Made by a program: the position numbers and the translations under genes. The notes below the pieces were generated by a model. The model saw nothing but the letters and a program-made list of their open reading frames with translations. It did no database searches and was not told where the DNA came from. From positions 1 through 64,000 of the forward strand of contig NZ_MJLZ01000011.1 in the NCBI RefSeq assembly GCF_003666245.1: a DNA stretch of 64,000 nt, written 5' to 3'. Source of the stretch: Brenneria alni. Its GTDB lineage: Bacteria > Pseudomonadota > Gammaproteobacteria > Enterobacterales > Enterobacteriaceae. Each line of letters begins with the position of its first letter. The stretch's first letter is position 1. Positions 6,944 to 17,655 of this stretch are shown here, piece after piece.

Positions 6944-7197
6944 TAACACAAACCCATGTAATATGTTGTTATTTAACAACTAATGACTAAATTTCGGTGT
7001 TTTCTACAACACCTGAAACGCGTTTTATGCCGTGGATACATTACGTCAACCGCTTGCTGATGCGCCAAATGTTTGCTCCACTTGCATCAATCGGCGCTGT
7101 CTGAAGGCTAAATTTGAGTGTTTACCTAAAGGTAAATTTGTCAGATTACGCCATCTGTACTAATTTGATAACTAATCATCACGTTAGGGAGGCTGAT

Positions 7198-7365
7198 ATG
7201 GGATTTTGGCGAATCGTATTTACTATTCTTCTGCCGCCGCTGGGCGTGTTGCTGGGGAAAGGGATAGGTTGGGCGTTTATCCTCAATATTGTACTGACCT
7301 TGCTGGGGTATTTCCCAGGTTTGATTCATGCGTTCTGGGTTCAGACGAAAACTGACGGCATCTGA
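7198..7365 (+). CDS. YqaE/Pmp3-family small membrane protein
   Basis: This 55-residue protein has two hydrophobic helices and the family core LLPPLGVLLGKG, then FILNIVLTLLGYFPGLIHAFWV. The family (UPF0057, yeast Pmp3, E. coli YqaE) sits in the inner membrane and is linked to salt or membrane-potential stress. The ribosome-binding site agggagg lies 7 bp before the ATG; an upstream in-frame extension lacks one. The gene is monocistronic, with a terminator at 7437-7458. Confidence 0.92.
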   Translation: MGFWRIVFTILLPPLGVLLGKGIGWAFILNIVLTLLGYFPGLIHAFWVQTKTDGI

Positions 7366-7436
7366 GTGAAAACGACGATTTGAAGAACACCACCACGCTG
7401 AATGATAAACGGCAGCGTGGATCGCAGTATTACCAC

Positions 7437-7458
7437 AAGCGGATGGCGTCATCCGCTT
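7437..7458 (+). terminator. terminator after the YqaE-like gene
   Basis: aagcggatg (7437-7445) and catccgctt (7450-7458) form a perfect 9-bp stem with a 4-nt loop, followed by tcttctgtattt. An earlier stem, ccacgctg/cagcgtgg (7393-7400/7413-7420), may contribute. Confidence 0.7.
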
Positions 7459-7745
7459 TCTTCTGTATTTCTACCAGAGATAACGCGTTTGACTCTGTTC
7501 AATATACGAGCATAAATGTTATCCTGATCACATATTACCGCCATCATAAATCAGTATTGCAAACACCTTAAAACCGCCTGTTTCATCATTGATTTTTGTC
7601 CTTATCGTTGGTGGCGATCAGAGTTTTGCTTTTTCATATGTTAAACATTATAACCGTACAGTATGTACAGGTATCCGCACCTTGCCATTCTATTAATTAA
7701 AAATGTGGATGTAGCAGTGATTTTTGTCGTATTCGGGGAATCAAG
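7459..7745. other. gene-free stretch before the AEC permease
   Basis: This is AT-rich non-coding DNA that presumably carries the promoter of the permease. I see no other recognisable element. Confidence 0.6.
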
Positions 7746-8657
7746 ATGGTCGATGTGCTTATCAAAGCCTTCTCGTTTGTTTTTGTCATTATTATCGGAT
7801 ATCTGTTGAAACAGCATGGCGTATTACAACGTTCCGATAGTCTTGCTCTATCAAAGATTATGATGAATATTACGTTGCCAGCGGCAGTAATCACCGGGTT
7901 TGCCAGCTTTAAGGTTGATAATTCATTGCTGATCCTGGTTGCACTGGGGTTGGGGTGTAATCTTTTACTGATGGGGGCAGGGTATTGGATTGCCCGGAAA
8001 GGCCCGGATGAGATGAAAGCCTTTTATATGATCAATTCGCCTGGCTATAACATCGGTTGTTTTACCTTGCCTTATGTCCAGAGTTTTCTTGGGCCGGTGG
8101 GTATTGTCGCTACCTGCCTGTTTGATGCCGGGAACTCCGTTATTTGTACCGGCGGCAGCTACGTTGCGGCCTCGAATGCCACAGGCCGCAGCGCCGGTCT
8201 GAAAAGCACCTTTAAGCGGCTATTTTCCTCCGTCCCGTTTGATGTTTATATGCTGCTGTTGATCGCGGCGCTGTGTGGCCTGCACCTTCCCAGCCAGATA
8301 ACCTTGATTACCGCCACCATTGGCAATGCCAACCCGTTTCTTGCCATGCTGATTATTGGCATGATGCTGGAAATCAATATTAACCGGGCGGCATTAGCGA
8401 ATGTCGTCAAAGTGCTGTTTCTTCGCTACAGCGTTGCCGCCTTATTTGCCATTTTATTTTATTATTTTACGCCGTTGCCGCTGGAAATCCGTCAGGTGCT
8501 TGCGGTCGTGGTTTTTTCGCCGCTATCGTCACTGGCGCCTTTATTTACCTCAAAATTCAGTGGGGCGTTTGCATCGGTCTCCAGTTTTGCCAATTCATTA
8601 TCGGTCATCATCAGTATCACTATCATGACGACGTTGTTGACATTGATGCAGCCATAA
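7746..8657 (+). CDS. AEC-family permease
   Basis: A 303-residue protein of about ten hydrophobic segments arranged as two five-helix halves, as in the auxin efflux carrier (AEC) family. The N-terminus VFVIIIGYLLKQHGVL and the ITLPAAVITGF segment are typical. Bacterial members move organic acids such as malate or malonate, or amino acids; the substrate here cannot be assigned. The gene begins after a ggggaatcaag leader and is followed 52 bp later by a small monooxygenase-fold gene on the same strand. The two could be co-transcribed, because no terminator is seen between them. Confidence 0.87.
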   Translation: MVDVLIKAFSFVFVIIIGYLLKQHGVLQRSDSLALSKIMMNITLPAAVITGFASFKVDNSLLILVALGLGCNLLLMGAGYWIARKGPDEMKAFYMINSPGYNIGCFTLPYVQSFLGPVGIVATCLFDAGNSVICTGGSYVAASNATGRSAGLKSTFKRLFSSVPFDVYMLLLIAALCGLHLPSQITLITATIGNANPFLAMLIIGMMLEININRAALANVVKVLFLRYSVAALFAILFYYFTPLPLEIRQVLAVVVFSPLSSLAPLFTSKFSGAFASVSSFANSLSVIISITIMTTLLTLMQP

Positions 8658-8709
8658 GAATTGCCATAATGAAATAGTCATCAGTTAATAACGTTTTTAA
8701 GGAGTTTCA

Positions 8710-9048
8710 ATGCTTGATACCCATTTCGCCCGACTGCCCAAGCCTCCGTATTTTGCGGTTATTTTTTCATCACAACGTACACAAGGCGATGGTGGGTATA
8801 ACGAGATGTCGAACAGAATGGTCGAATTAGCCATGCAGCAGCCCGGATACCTTGGCGCTGAAAGCGCCCGCGACACGCAAGGATTCGGGATAACTGTCTC
8901 TTACTGGGCGTCTCTGGAGGCGATCAAACAGTGGAAAAACCATTCAGAGCATCGCATCGCTCAGGAGTTCGGTATTTCGGACTGGTACAAACATTATGAA
9001 CTGCGTATTTCCGAAGTGAAATACGCCTATGGCAAAAGAAACGGATAA
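8710..9048 (+). CDS. antibiotic biosynthesis monooxygenase-fold (ABM) protein
   Basis: A 112-residue protein with the dimeric alpha-beta barrel pattern: FAVIFSSQR strand, EMSNRMVELAMQQPGYLGAES helix-turn, GITVSYWASLEAIKQW and a closing YELRISEVKYAYG strand. It resembles the E. coli YqjZ type, whose function is not settled; related proteins act as small monooxygenases or haem-degrading enzymes. The ribosome-binding site is aaggag, 5 bp before the ATG. Its stop codon directly abuts the stop codon of the convergent diguanylate cyclase gene. Confidence 0.87.
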   Translation: MLDTHFARLPKPPYFAVIFSSQRTQGDGGYNEMSNRMVELAMQQPGYLGAESARDTQGFGITVSYWASLEAIKQWKNHSEHRIAQEFGISDWYKHYELRISEVKYAYGKRNG

Positions 9049-10530
9049 TCAATGTTTGCCAGTATCCTGGTTCGGTGCTTTAACCACCCGGTTACGACCT
9101 TGTTGTTTGGCCTGATACAATGCGATATCGGCACGGTTAATCAGCGTTTCCAGCGTTTCATCCTCTTTGCATTCGGCAACGCCACAACTGATGGTGATAT
9201 GGATAAGCTCATTTTGGTAACGTACTTCCGTCATTTCAATGCATTGGCGCAACGCATCAGCGCGTTGTATGGCGTTGTCGATATTGCAGTCATCCAGCAA
9301 GATCACAAATTCTTCGCCTCCCCAACGGCATAATCTATCGTTACGACGGATTGTCTCTTGCAAAAGTGTGGCGATTTGTTGCAGAACCAAATCACCTACA
9401 CCATGACCGTAATGGTCGTTGACCAGTTTGAAATGATCAATATCGATAATCAGAAGGGACAAGGGATTCTGCTGTGAATATTGCCTGGCGCGGATGCGCT
9501 TGAATGCGTATTCGAAAGCCTGACGGTTCATCACCCCGGTCAGTTTATCGGTAGTGGCCATTTGTTCCAGGCGGCGTTGGTAGCCGCCAATAGTCACCCA
9601 CAGCAGGAATAAAAACAGCGTACTGACGGCAAGGCTGACCCCCAGGTTTTTCATCAGCGTGGTAAACAGCCGTTTTTCACTTGGGTGGTTGCTCTGTTCG
9701 ACCATCAGATACCAGCCAAATTCCGGCAGCAAGCGGGTATTAAGAAATATATGTTTCCCCTGGAGTTCGTATTCATACGCGCCGCCGGGCACTGTCAGAA
9801 TCGAGGTGGCGAGTGTGGACAGGCCGGGTTGTTGTTGAATTTTCAGCTTTCGTTTGTACGTTGTGCCGTGCAATGTCACATTGCCGGTTTTATCAACAAA
9901 GTAAATGGTACGGTTATAACGCTGTTCATATTTTTCAATGAGGTGTCTGACCCGTTCTACCGGAATACCGATGCCGGTTACGCCAATAAAATTACCTTCA
10001 TAGTCTATGACTTTGTGGTTAATGAAGATATCCATATGGCTATGGTCTTCAGGATTGACATTGATGTTGATGGTATAAGGCATATCATCCGACAGCGCTT
10101 TGATTTCCGCGTACCATTGATCAGTCGGTGATTGTTTGGAGAGGGTGGTCTGAATGCTTTGCGGATCGTAATAGTATTTGGTTTTATCCGAGGCAAAAAA
10201 AGGAAACAAGGTGTTGAAACGGCGGTCAATCTCACTCAGATAGCGAATCATGGCCTGTGAGTCGTTTTCATTATTGAGTACCCAGTCACGCGCAAAAGTG
10301 TTGTGTGCCATCAGCGATGAGATGAAGATGGGTTTCAGAAGATCGTTTTGAATCTCAGAGTAAACATTATCGCTGGTCAAAGGTAAGGTATTTTCTTTTA
10401 TTTCTGCTTCCAACGATTGTTTTGCAACAATATAGCTGGTCCAGCTAATAATCAGAAACGCGGTGAGCAGCATAACTGCGAATATTACAATGGCCTGCGT
10501 TTTATTTAGCCAGCGTGGATTTGTTATCAT
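9049..10530 (-). CDS. membrane diguanylate cyclase with extracytoplasmic sensor
   Basis: A 493-residue protein: N-terminal membrane helix (AIVIFAVMLLTAFLIISW), a periplasmic region of about 270 residues like a dCache domain, a second membrane helix (LAVSTLFLFLLWVTIGG), then a GGDEF domain. The A-site reads GGEEF (about residues 404-408), an active form. R-R-N-D five residues earlier supplies the RxxD inhibitory site. It should make cyclic di-GMP from two GTP in response to an outside ligand, with product feedback. I chose the ATG at 10530 (MITNPRWLNKTQ); an in-frame TTG lies 18 codons upstream. The stop codon touches that of the convergent ABM gene with no gap. Confidence 0.93.
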   Translation of the reverse strand: MITNPRWLNKTQAIVIFAVMLLTAFLIISWTSYIVAKQSLEAEIKENTLPLTSDNVYSEIQNDLLKPIFISSLMAHNTFARDWVLNNENDSQAMIRYLSEIDRRFNTLFPFFASDKTKYYYDPQSIQTTLSKQSPTDQWYAEIKALSDDMPYTININVNPEDHSHMDIFINHKVIDYEGNFIGVTGIGIPVERVRHLIEKYEQRYNRTIYFVDKTGNVTLHGTTYKRKLKIQQQPGLSTLATSILTVPGGAYEYELQGKHIFLNTRLLPEFGWYLMVEQSNHPSEKRLFTTLMKNLGVSLAVSTLFLFLLWVTIGGYQRRLEQMATTDKLTGVMNRQAFEYAFKRIRARQYSQQNPLSLLIIDIDHFKLVNDHYGHGVGDLVLQQIATLLQETIRRNDRLCRWGGEEFVILLDDCNIDNAIQRADALRQCIEMTEVRYQNELIHITISCGVAECKEDETLETLINRADIALYQAKQQGRNRVVKAPNQDTGKH

Positions 10531-10921
10531 ATCGATCCGCAAGACAGTGCTCCCAGTGTGATCAACTAACGGCGGGCAGATCAAGAATCATCATTCAACA
10601 CCATGACTGCCAATAAATTCCCTCATTGAAGTTAAGCAGGCAGACAGGGAAACATCAATAAAAAGCCCATATGGCCGTTGACTATTTGATGTAGACGTTG
10701 TGGGGTAAATTTAAAAGTAATGGACGAATGCATGATGAAACGAGGATACCCATTAGCGTTAGCAGTGGTAATTAAGTTGGGTTGATAATGACAACGGAAT
10801 AACGAAAAGATAAGCAGGGGCGCCTAACGTTACTTTTAATCATACACGGATTGATGGAGCATGAAAATTTCAGGTCAGCCAGCGGACTAACCTGAATATT
10901 ACCGCTAGAGTAAGATATCGG
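10531..10921. other. gene-free stretch between cyclase and nitroreductase
   Basis: It holds the promoter of the diguanylate cyclase on the minus strand. A weak inverted repeat (caggt/acctg around 10870-10893) lies after the nitroreductase stop codon. I see nothing else. Confidence 0.5.
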
Positions 10922-11521
10922 TTATTTAAAAATACGAAAACGTTCTTCGTCAGGAATGTAGGTTTTTTCCCCCGCAGGCTGTTCAATAGAACCAAAAGGC
11001 AACTGGGCGCGTAATTTCCAGCCTGTCGGCAATTCCCACTGTTTTTTTACATCATCATCAATCAGCGGATTGTAATGCTGCAATGACGCGCCAATTTTTT
11101 CCTGTGCCAATGCAGACCACACGGCAAACTGGGCTATCCCGGTAGAGTGTTCCGACCATACAGGGAAATTATCCGCATACAGAGCAAATTTCTGCTGTAA
11201 TTCCTCAATCACGTTGGTGTCTTCAAAGAACAGCACCGTCCCTGCGCCAGCCGCAAAGGAGGCAAGTTTTTTCTCCGTTGCTGTAAAAGCATCTTCGGGA
11301 ACAATTTTTTTCAACTGCTGCTTAACAATATCCCAGAGTTTTTCATGCTGTTCATCAAAGAGAATGACGACACGGGAACTTTGGGAATTAAAGGCGGAGG
11401 GGCTGTGCTTAACAGCTTCGGTAACGAGTGACGCAACCTGATCTTCCGAGATCGGCAATGTTTTGCCGATGGCATAGATAGAACGACGGTTCTTGATGGA
11501 TTGCAGAAAAACATTACTCAT
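10922..11521 (-). CDS. nitroreductase-family flavoprotein
   Basis: A 199-residue protein of the FMN-dependent nitroreductase superfamily. It has the N-terminal IKNRRSIYAIG and SPSAFNSQSSR motifs, which contact FMN phosphate, and the GASLQHYNPL motif further on. The length and the C-terminal PDEERFRIFK are like the fungal Frm2/Hbn1-type clade, which includes bacterial proteins that reduce nitro compounds with NAD(P)H. The ribosome-binding sequence gaggaac precedes the ATG. It is single on its strand; physiological substrate unknown. Confidence 0.88.
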   Translation of the reverse strand: MSNVFLQSIKNRRSIYAIGKTLPISEDQVASLVTEAVKHSPSAFNSQSSRVVILFDEQHEKLWDIVKQQLKKIVPEDAFTATEKKLASFAAGAGTVLFFEDTNVIEELQQKFALYADNFPVWSEHSTGIAQFAVWSALAQEKIGASLQHYNPLIDDDVKKQWELPTGWKLRAQLPFGSIEQPAGEKTYIPDEERFRIFK

Positions 11522-11603
11522 GATTTGTTCCTCTTTGCATGATTGCTTATTTCAATACTGTGGCACTGATGTATGCCGCATTCAATACAATAGTGCATTG
11601 ATT

Positions 11604-11730
<127 letters not shown>

Positions 11731-11816
11731 TCTACTTATATTTACTAATGATAAATGAATTTATTATAACGGCGCAGCCGCCGGTTTGCCCTTCGCGGCA
11801 GTGCCGGGGGGCGGTA

Positions 11817-12569
11817 TCAGCCGCCGCAGACCGTACAGACAGGGTTCTTCGGCAGTGTTATTTCGCGGAATTGCATCGTCAGGGCATCGAAAATCAACAG
11901 ACGCCCTGTAAAGACCTTACCGTAACCGGTCAGTAACTTGATGGCTTCCATTGCCTGCAAACTGCCTATTATACCAACCAGCGGCGCCATCACGCCGGCT
12001 TCCACACAGGTGAGCGTGTTTTCGCCAAACAGGCGGCTGAGGCAGTGATAGCAAGGCTCATCGGGTTGGTAGGTGAATACGCTGACCTGACCTTCCATAC
12101 GAATAGCGGCGCCGGAAATCAGCGGCTTTTTCAAATGAAAGCCAATGCGATTCAGCCGATCGCGGATAGTGAGGTTATCGGTGCAGTCGAGCACTGCATC
12201 GTGGTTTTCCACCAGCGTGCATAATGCCTCATCATCCAGACTGGCGTTGACCGTATCGAGTGACAGATGCGGATTGATTTCTGTCAGTGCGATCCGCGCA
12301 GATGCGACTTTCGCCATCCCGATGCGGGCGTCGCGATGTAATATCTGGCGCTGTAGATTGGAGAGCGACACCGTGTCAAAGTCGAGTAGTGTCAGATGCC
12401 CAACACCCGCTGCCGCCAGATATTGCGCAGCGGCGCAACCCAGCCCGCCAAGCCCGACGACCAGTATGCGGGCGGCTTTCAATTTTTCCTGTCCGTCAAA
12501 ATCAAAGCCGCGCAGCACAATCTGGCGATTATAACGCAGCGTCTCTTCGTTGCTGAGTTCAGGTAACAT
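11817..12569 (-). CDS. moeB: MoeB, molybdopterin-synthase adenylyltransferase
   Basis: A 250-residue E1-like enzyme that adenylates the C-terminal glycine of MoaD so that it can be sulfurated. The ATP-binding loop is GLGGLGCAAAQYL, followed by LDFDTVSLSNLQRQ. Two CxxC pairs for structural zinc are visible (CYHC near residue 172 and CTVC at the extreme C-terminus). The gene starts 2 bp after the moeA stop codon, so moeA-moeB form one operon as in E. coli. It works with the moaABCDE products encoded about 20 kb away in this window. Confidence 0.97.
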   Translation of the reverse strand: MLPELSNEETLRYNRQIVLRGFDFDGQEKLKAARILVVGLGGLGCAAAQYLAAAGVGHLTLLDFDTVSLSNLQRQILHRDARIGMAKVASARIALTEINPHLSLDTVNASLDDEALCTLVENHDAVLDCTDNLTIRDRLNRIGFHLKKPLISGAAIRMEGQVSVFTYQPDEPCYHCLSRLFGENTLTCVEAGVMAPLVGIIGSLQAMEAIKLLTGYGKVFTGRLLIFDALTMQFREITLPKNPVCTVCGG

Positions 12570-12571
12570 GG

Positions 12572-13807
12572 TTAATTCCCCAGCAGTGCATTAAACGGTT
12601 CGATGTCGACCCATTCACCGGCAGCGATATGACCACGTTCAGCCTCCAGCACGATAAAGCAGTTAGCCAGGCTAAAGGAGCTGAATACATGCGAACCCTG
12701 ATGACCAGTCGTTCTGACCTCCAGTTCGCCTAGTGCGTTACGGCTGAAAATACCGCGCTGGAAATCGGTTCGTCCCGGTGATTTTTTCAGCGCGCTGGTG
12801 GTCTTCACCCGGATACGCTCGGGTAGATGCCATTGTGTATGCCCCGATAAACGGGCCAACAGCGGCTGAACCAGTTGATAAAAGGTTAACACTGCGGAAA
12901 CCGGATTTCCCGGCAGGCCGCAGAACCAGGCATGTTGTAGTTTGCCAAAGGCGAAGGGTTTACCGGGCTTGATGGCCAGCTTCCAGAAATGGATATCGCC
13001 CAGTTCCTCCAGCATCTGTTTAGTGTAATCCGCTTCGCCAACGGAAACGCCGCCACTGCTGATAACCAGATCTGCGCTGATGTCAGCCTGATGAAACGCG
13101 TCACGTAACGCAGCCGGATCATCACGGACGATCCCCAAATCATTGATCTCACAGCCAAGCTGTTCCAGCATCAAACGCACGGCAAAGCGGTTGGTGTCGT
13201 ATATCTGCCCGCTTTGTAGCGGTTGGCCGATGGGCTGAAGTTCATCCCCGGTTGAAAAAATGGCGATTTTCAGACGGCGGAACACCTTAACCCGTGCGAT
13301 CCCCAGCGAAGCCAGCAAAGGGAGTTCCGCTACGCTAAGTTTGCTACCGGCTGGCAGCACGCAAGCGCCTTCGCGGATATCTTCCCCTGGCAGGCGAATA
13401 TTCTGCCCCGGCTTGACGTCATGAGTGAGGCGAACGCCCGCTTCACTCACCTCGGTATGCTCCTGCATAACAACGGCATCGGCCCCGGCGGGGATCGGGG
13501 CGCCGGTCATAATACGGATGCAGCTTCCGGTTGGCCATTCGCTTTCGAAAGGCACTCCGGCGAGGGCCTTGCCTGCTATCGGGAGCGGCGTTGCGGCTGA
13601 TAAATCCGCAGTGCGGATGGCGTAACCATCCATAGCGGAGTTGGCAAAAGGCGGAACGCTTATCGGGGAGGTAATGGCACTGGCGGTAATGCGGCCCGTC
13701 GCCTCATACAGTGAAACGGTTTCTGTTTGCGGTATCGAGCCAAGCTGGGAAAACATGTTTTCCCGCGCTTGTTCGAGAGTCAATAAGCCTGAGTTAATGC
13801 CTTTCAT
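12572..13807 (-). CDS. moeA: MoeA, molybdopterin molybdenumtransferase
   Basis: A 411-residue protein that inserts molybdate into adenylated molybdopterin, the last common step of cofactor synthesis. Visible landmarks are [33 protein letters not shown] and [13 protein letters not shown], all characteristic of the MoeA/gephyrin E-domain. The frame is open further upstream, but the ATG at 13807 has ggag at the right distance and gives the E. coli-like N-terminus. A run of CTGT units lies about 26 bp before the start codon. MoeB follows in the same operon. Confidence 0.97.
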   Translation of the reverse strand: MKGINSGLLTLEQARENMFSQLGSIPQTETVSLYEATGRITASAITSPISVPPFANSAMDGYAIRTADLSAATPLPIAGKALAGVPFESEWPTGSCIRIMTGAPIPAGADAVVMQEHTEVSEAGVRLTHDVKPGQNIRLPGEDIREGACVLPAGSKLSVAELPLLASLGIARVKVFRRLKIAIFSTGDELQPIGQPLQSGQIYDTNRFAVRLMLEQLGCEINDLGIVRDDPAALRDAFHQADISADLVISSGGVSVGEADYTKQMLEELGDIHFWKLAIKPGKPFAFGKLQHAWFCGLPGNPVSAVLTFYQLVQPLLARLSGHTQWHLPERIRVKTTSALKKSPGRTDFQRGIFSRNALGELEVRTTGHQGSHVFSSFSLANCFIVLEAERGHIAAGEWVDIEPFNALLGN

Positions 13808-13832
13808 CTGTACTCCATGATTAATTCGTCCC

Positions 13833-13851
13833 CTGTCTGTCTGTCTGTCTG
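13833..13851. repeat. tetranucleotide (CTGT) tandem repeat in the moeA leader
   Basis: Four full CTGT units plus CTG are uninterrupted. The tract lies in the presumed 5' leader of moeA, between its start codon and the likely promoter. Such tracts can vary in length by slippage. Whether this one affects expression is unknown. Confidence 0.8.
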
Positions 13852-14163
13852 CTGGCAGGCAAAAACACGCATCGTATGCCAATATTATGGCAGAGATCAT
13901 ATGAGGGGAGAATGTCAGTGAGTCAGGGAATACCGCATTTCTGGTCATGATGTTGTAAACGTGCGGATTGGAGAACGTTTGCCGGACGCGTTGTTTATAC
14001 TGTTTGTTTATGATAATTAACTTAATGTTATAAAAAGAATTTCTCTCAAAGCAACGTTTCAGTTTCTGCTTTACATCCTACTTTTCGCTAAATATAGTCA
14101 AAAAGTTGTCATATGTTCTGAAAGATATGCCAGCATCCCGTTTTACATGGAGATTCACAGTTA
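13852..14163. other. divergent promoter region moeA/gsiA
   Basis: This is AT-rich non-coding DNA between divergent operons. In E. coli the gene iaaA stands between moeA and gsiA; I see no trace of it here. Confidence 0.65.
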
Positions 14164-16065
14164 ATGACACAAACACGGCATCGTCATACGCCGCTTTTCA
14201 CCCCTGAACCGGGGCTTTCTCTGCCGGATGAACGGGTACTGGCGGTACGGGATCTCAGCGTTTATTTTGAACAGCAAAGTCAGCGGACTGATGCGGTGCG
14301 TGGTTTAACCTTTTCGGTGGACCGGGGGGAAACGTTGGCGATTGTCGGGGAATCCGGGTCTGGAAAGTCGGTGACGTCACTGGCTTTGATGCGCCTTATC
14401 GAGCAGGCCGGTGGTGTTATTCATCAGGGTGATATGCTGTTTCGTCGGCGTAACGGTCAGGTGTTGGATTTAAGCACGGTCGGTCAGTCACTGATGCGTA
14501 AATTGCGTGGCGCCGATCTGTCCATGATTTTTCAGGAGCCGATGACATCGCTGAATCCGGTATTTGCGATTGGTGAGCAGATTGCCGAGTCCATTCGTCT
14601 GCATCAGGGGATGGATCACCGTGCCGCACGTCGGGAAGCCTTGCATATGCTTGATTTGGTAAGGATACCTGAAGCCCGAAATGTGCTGGATCGTTATCCC
14701 CATCAACTCTCTGGCGGTATGCGTCAGCGGGTAATGATTGCGATGGCGCTTTCCTGTAAACCGTCGCTGTTGATTGCTGATGAGCCTACAACGGCATTAG
14801 ACGTCACCATTCAGGCGCAAATCCTGCAACTTATCCGGGTATTACAGCGGGAAATGAATATGGCGGTGATCTTCATTACCCACGATATGGGGGTGGTGGC
14901 CGAGGTTGCCGACAGAGTGCTGGTGATGTATCACGGTGAAAACGTTGAGACGGCAACCGCAACCGAAATCTTCAAGGCGCCGCAGCATCGCTATACGCAA
15001 GCGCTACTGGCGGCGGTGCCGACGTTGGGTTCAATGCGGGGACAGGCATTGCCGGTAAAATTTCCGTTGCTGAATCAGGCAGCACAATCGCCCGCCGACA
15101 GTGTGCCGCAGAACACTATTCCGGCCAATGCGGCGCCGATTTTGCAGGTGAAAGATCTGGTGACGCGATTCCCTATACGCAGCGGCATTCTGAACAGAAT
15201 AACGCGTCAGGTTCATGCCGTAGAAAAGGTCAGTTTTGAGTTATACCCAGGGGAAACGCTGTCGCTGGTGGGGGAGTCGGGCTGTGGCAAGTCAACCACC
15301 GGGCGATCGTTACTGAGGCTGGTGGCAAGCCAGAGCGGGACGATTACCTTCAACGGACAACAGATTGATCGGCTGGCTGGCCCGGCATTACAGCATTTGC
15401 GTCGGGATATTCAGTTTATTTTTCAGGATCCCTATGCATCATTGGATCCCCGCCTGACGGTTGGATTTTCCATTATGGAGCCTTTATTGGTTCACGGAGT
15501 GGAAAGCCGTCAAAAAGCGGAGGATCGGGTGGCGTGGTTGCTGGCCCGCGTTGGGCTGGAGCCTGAACATGCCCGGCGTTATCCGCATGAATTTTCCGGC
15601 GGGCAGCGTCAGCGTATTTGCATCGCCAGAGCGCTGGCGCTGAATCCCAAAGTGGTGATTGCGGATGAAGCCGTTTCCGCCCTGGATGTGTCCATTCAGG
15701 CGCAAATCATCAATTTAATGCTTGATTTGCAACGCGAATTTGGTATCGCTTTTTTGTTTATTTCACATGATATGGCGGTGGTGGAGCGGATCAGTCATCG
15801 GGTAGCGGTGATGTATATGGGGCAGATTGTGGAAATTGGCCCGCGCAGCGCGGTGTTTGAACATCCTCAGCATCCCTACACCCGCAAGCTGATGGCGGCC
15901 GTGCCGGTTGCCGATCCATCACGCCGCCATCGTGAGCAGGTTTTACTGGTTGATGAAATACCGAGTCCGATTCGGGCAGTTGGTGATGAGCCTACCACCG
16001 CGCCTTTAGTGCAGGTTGGCGAGCGGCACTTTGTCGCTCACCACCCGATTGCCGGCGCTTATTGA
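14164..16065 (+). CDS. gsiA: GsiA, glutathione ABC importer ATPase
   Basis: A 633-residue protein with two ATPase domains in tandem. Walker A is GESGSGKS (first half) and GESGCGKS (second half). Signatures are LSGGMRQR and FSGGQRQR. Each half ends in the oligopeptide-transporter extension. It powers the GsiBCD importer of reduced glutathione as a sulfur source. Length is close to E. coli GsiA (623 residues). It is the first gene of gsiABCD; gsiB follows after 28 bp. The usual first gene of this operon in E. coli, iaaA, is missing. Confidence 0.95.
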   Translation: MTQTRHRHTPLFTPEPGLSLPDERVLAVRDLSVYFEQQSQRTDAVRGLTFSVDRGETLAIVGESGSGKSVTSLALMRLIEQAGGVIHQGDMLFRRRNGQVLDLSTVGQSLMRKLRGADLSMIFQEPMTSLNPVFAIGEQIAESIRLHQGMDHRAARREALHMLDLVRIPEARNVLDRYPHQLSGGMRQRVMIAMALSCKPSLLIADEPTTALDVTIQAQILQLIRVLQREMNMAVIFITHDMGVVAEVADRVLVMYHGENVETATATEIFKAPQHRYTQALLAAVPTLGSMRGQALPVKFPLLNQAAQSPADSVPQNTIPANAAPILQVKDLVTRFPIRSGILNRITRQVHAVEKVSFELYPGETLSLVGESGCGKSTTGRSLLRLVASQSGTITFNGQQIDRLAGPALQHLRRDIQFIFQDPYASLDPRLTVGFSIMEPLLVHGVESRQKAEDRVAWLLARVGLEPEHARRYPHEFSGGQRQRICIARALALNPKVVIADEAVSALDVSIQAQIINLMLDLQREFGIAFLFISHDMAVVERISHRVAVMYMGQIVEIGPRSAVFEHPQHPYTRKLMAAVPVADPSRRHREQVLLVDEIPSPIRAVGDEPTTAPLVQVGERHFVAHHPIAGAY

Positions 16066-16093
16066 CAGTGAATCACAAGGAGAACGTAACACA

Positions 16094-17638
16094 ATGAATG
16101 TTTTCACTTTAAAGCGTAACTGGCTACTCGCTGCGGGTGTCGCTGCGGCGATGGCAACCGCGCCTGTCTGGGCTGCCAAAGATGCGGTTATCGCTGTAGC
16201 ATCCAATTTCACCACGCTCGACCCTTACGATGCCAATGACTCGTTATCCCAAACCGTTGCCAAGTCGTTCTACCAGGGGCTGTTTGGCTTCGACAAGGAT
16301 TTGAAGCTGGTCAATGTGCTGGCGGAAAGCTATGAAACAAGCCCGGACGGTCTGGTTTATACCGTGAAGCTGCATCCGGGGGTGAAGTTTCATGATGGTA
16401 CGGTGTTTAATGCCGAAGCGGTTAAAGTGAATCTGGATCGCGCCAGCAATCCTGAAAACCGCCTGAAGCGTTATAACCTGTTCAAAATGATCGATAAAAC
16501 GGAAGTGGTCGATGGACAGACGGTAAAAATCACGTTGAAAACACCGTTCTCCGCGTTTATCAATAATCTGGCGCACCCGGCGGCGGTGATGATCTCGCCT
16601 GCTGCATTAAAACAATACGGTAAAGAGATTGGTTTCCATCCGGTGGGCACCGGGCCGTATCGCTTTGTTACCTGGAATCAGACCGATTATGTCAAGGTTG
16701 AGAAGTTTGCCGGCTACTGGAAATCGGGTCTGCCCAAACTGGATAGCATTACCTGGCGCCCGGTGGTGGATAACAATACGCGTGCGGCGCTTCTGCAAAC
16801 CGGCGAAGCACACTTTGCGTATCCGATCCCCTTTGAACAGGCCAAAGTGCTGGAGAAAAACGACCAACTGGCGCTGGCTGCCTCACCGTCTATCCTGCAT
16901 CGCTATATCAGCCTCAATGTGACTCAAAAGCCATTTGATAACCTCAAGGTACGGCAGGCGATTAATTACGCCATTAACAAAGACGCATTGATTAAAGTCG
17001 CCTTTTCCGGCTATGCCTCCCCGGCTGAGGGGCCGTTGCCGCCAAGCATCGATTATGCGGTGAAGTACCAGCCGTGGCCTTACGATCCGGCAAAAGCCCG
17101 TGAATTGCTGAAAGAAGCCGGTTATCCAAATGGCTTTACCACCACGCTCTGGTCCTCGCATAACCACAGCACGGCGCAGAAAGTGTTGCAGTTCACCCAG
17201 CAACAACTGGCGCAGGTTGGCATCAAAGTGCAGGTCACGGCTATGGATGCCGGTCAGCGCGCTGCGGAAGTAGAAGGGAAAGGCGTGAAAGAGACCGGGG
17301 TTCGGATGTTCTATACCGGTTGGTCGGCTTCAACCGGGGAAGCTGATTGGGCGCTGTCGCCGCTGTTTGCCACGTCTTCCTGGCCACCAGCGTTGTTTAA
17401 CACCGCTTTTTACAGCAATCCACAGGTTGATGCCGATCTGGCGGATGCATTAAAGACCACCGACCGGGCGGAAAAACAGCAACTGTACAAAGACGCGCAG
17501 GACAAAATCTGGGCTGACGCCCCGTGGGTGTTCCTGGCGACAGAACGCCTGGTTTCGGCCAACAGCAAGAAGCTGACCGGGTTTTACGTAATGCCGGATA
17601 CCGCCTTTAGTTTTGATGATGCGGATCTGAAAGAATAA
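16094..17638 (+). CDS. gsiB: GsiB, periplasmic glutathione-binding protein
   Basis: A 514-residue solute-binding protein of the SBP_bac_5 family. The signal peptide runs over about the first 28 residues and ends [11 protein letters not shown]. The mature part carries the family pattern [17 protein letters not shown] and [11 protein letters not shown] chose the ATG at 16094, preceded by aaggagaacg, because the open frame further upstream only overlaps gsiA. E. coli GsiB has 512 residues. A stem-loop just downstream probably protects this mRNA or attenuates read-through into gsiC. Confidence 0.95.
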   Translation: MNVFTLKRNWLLAAGVAAAMATAPVWAAKDAVIAVASNFTTLDPYDANDSLSQTVAKSFYQGLFGFDKDLKLVNVLAESYETSPDGLVYTVKLHPGVKFHDGTVFNAEAVKVNLDRASNPENRLKRYNLFKMIDKTEVVDGQTVKITLKTPFSAFINNLAHPAAVMISPAALKQYGKEIGFHPVGTGPYRFVTWNQTDYVKVEKFAGYWKSGLPKLDSITWRPVVDNNTRAALLQTGEAHFAYPIPFEQAKVLEKNDQLALAASPSILHRYISLNVTQKPFDNLKVRQAINYAINKDALIKVAFSGYASPAEGPLPPSIDYAVKYQPWPYDPAKARELLKEAGYPNGFTTTLWSSHNHSTAQKVLQFTQQQLAQVGIKVQVTAMDAGQRAAEVEGKGVKETGVRMFYTGWSASTGEADWALSPLFATSSWPPALFNTAFYSNPQVDADLADALKTTDRAEKQQLYKDAQDKIWADAPWVFLATERLVSANSKKLTGFYVMPDTAFSFDDADLKE

Positions 17639-17655
17639 GCCAGACGGCAGTAAGC

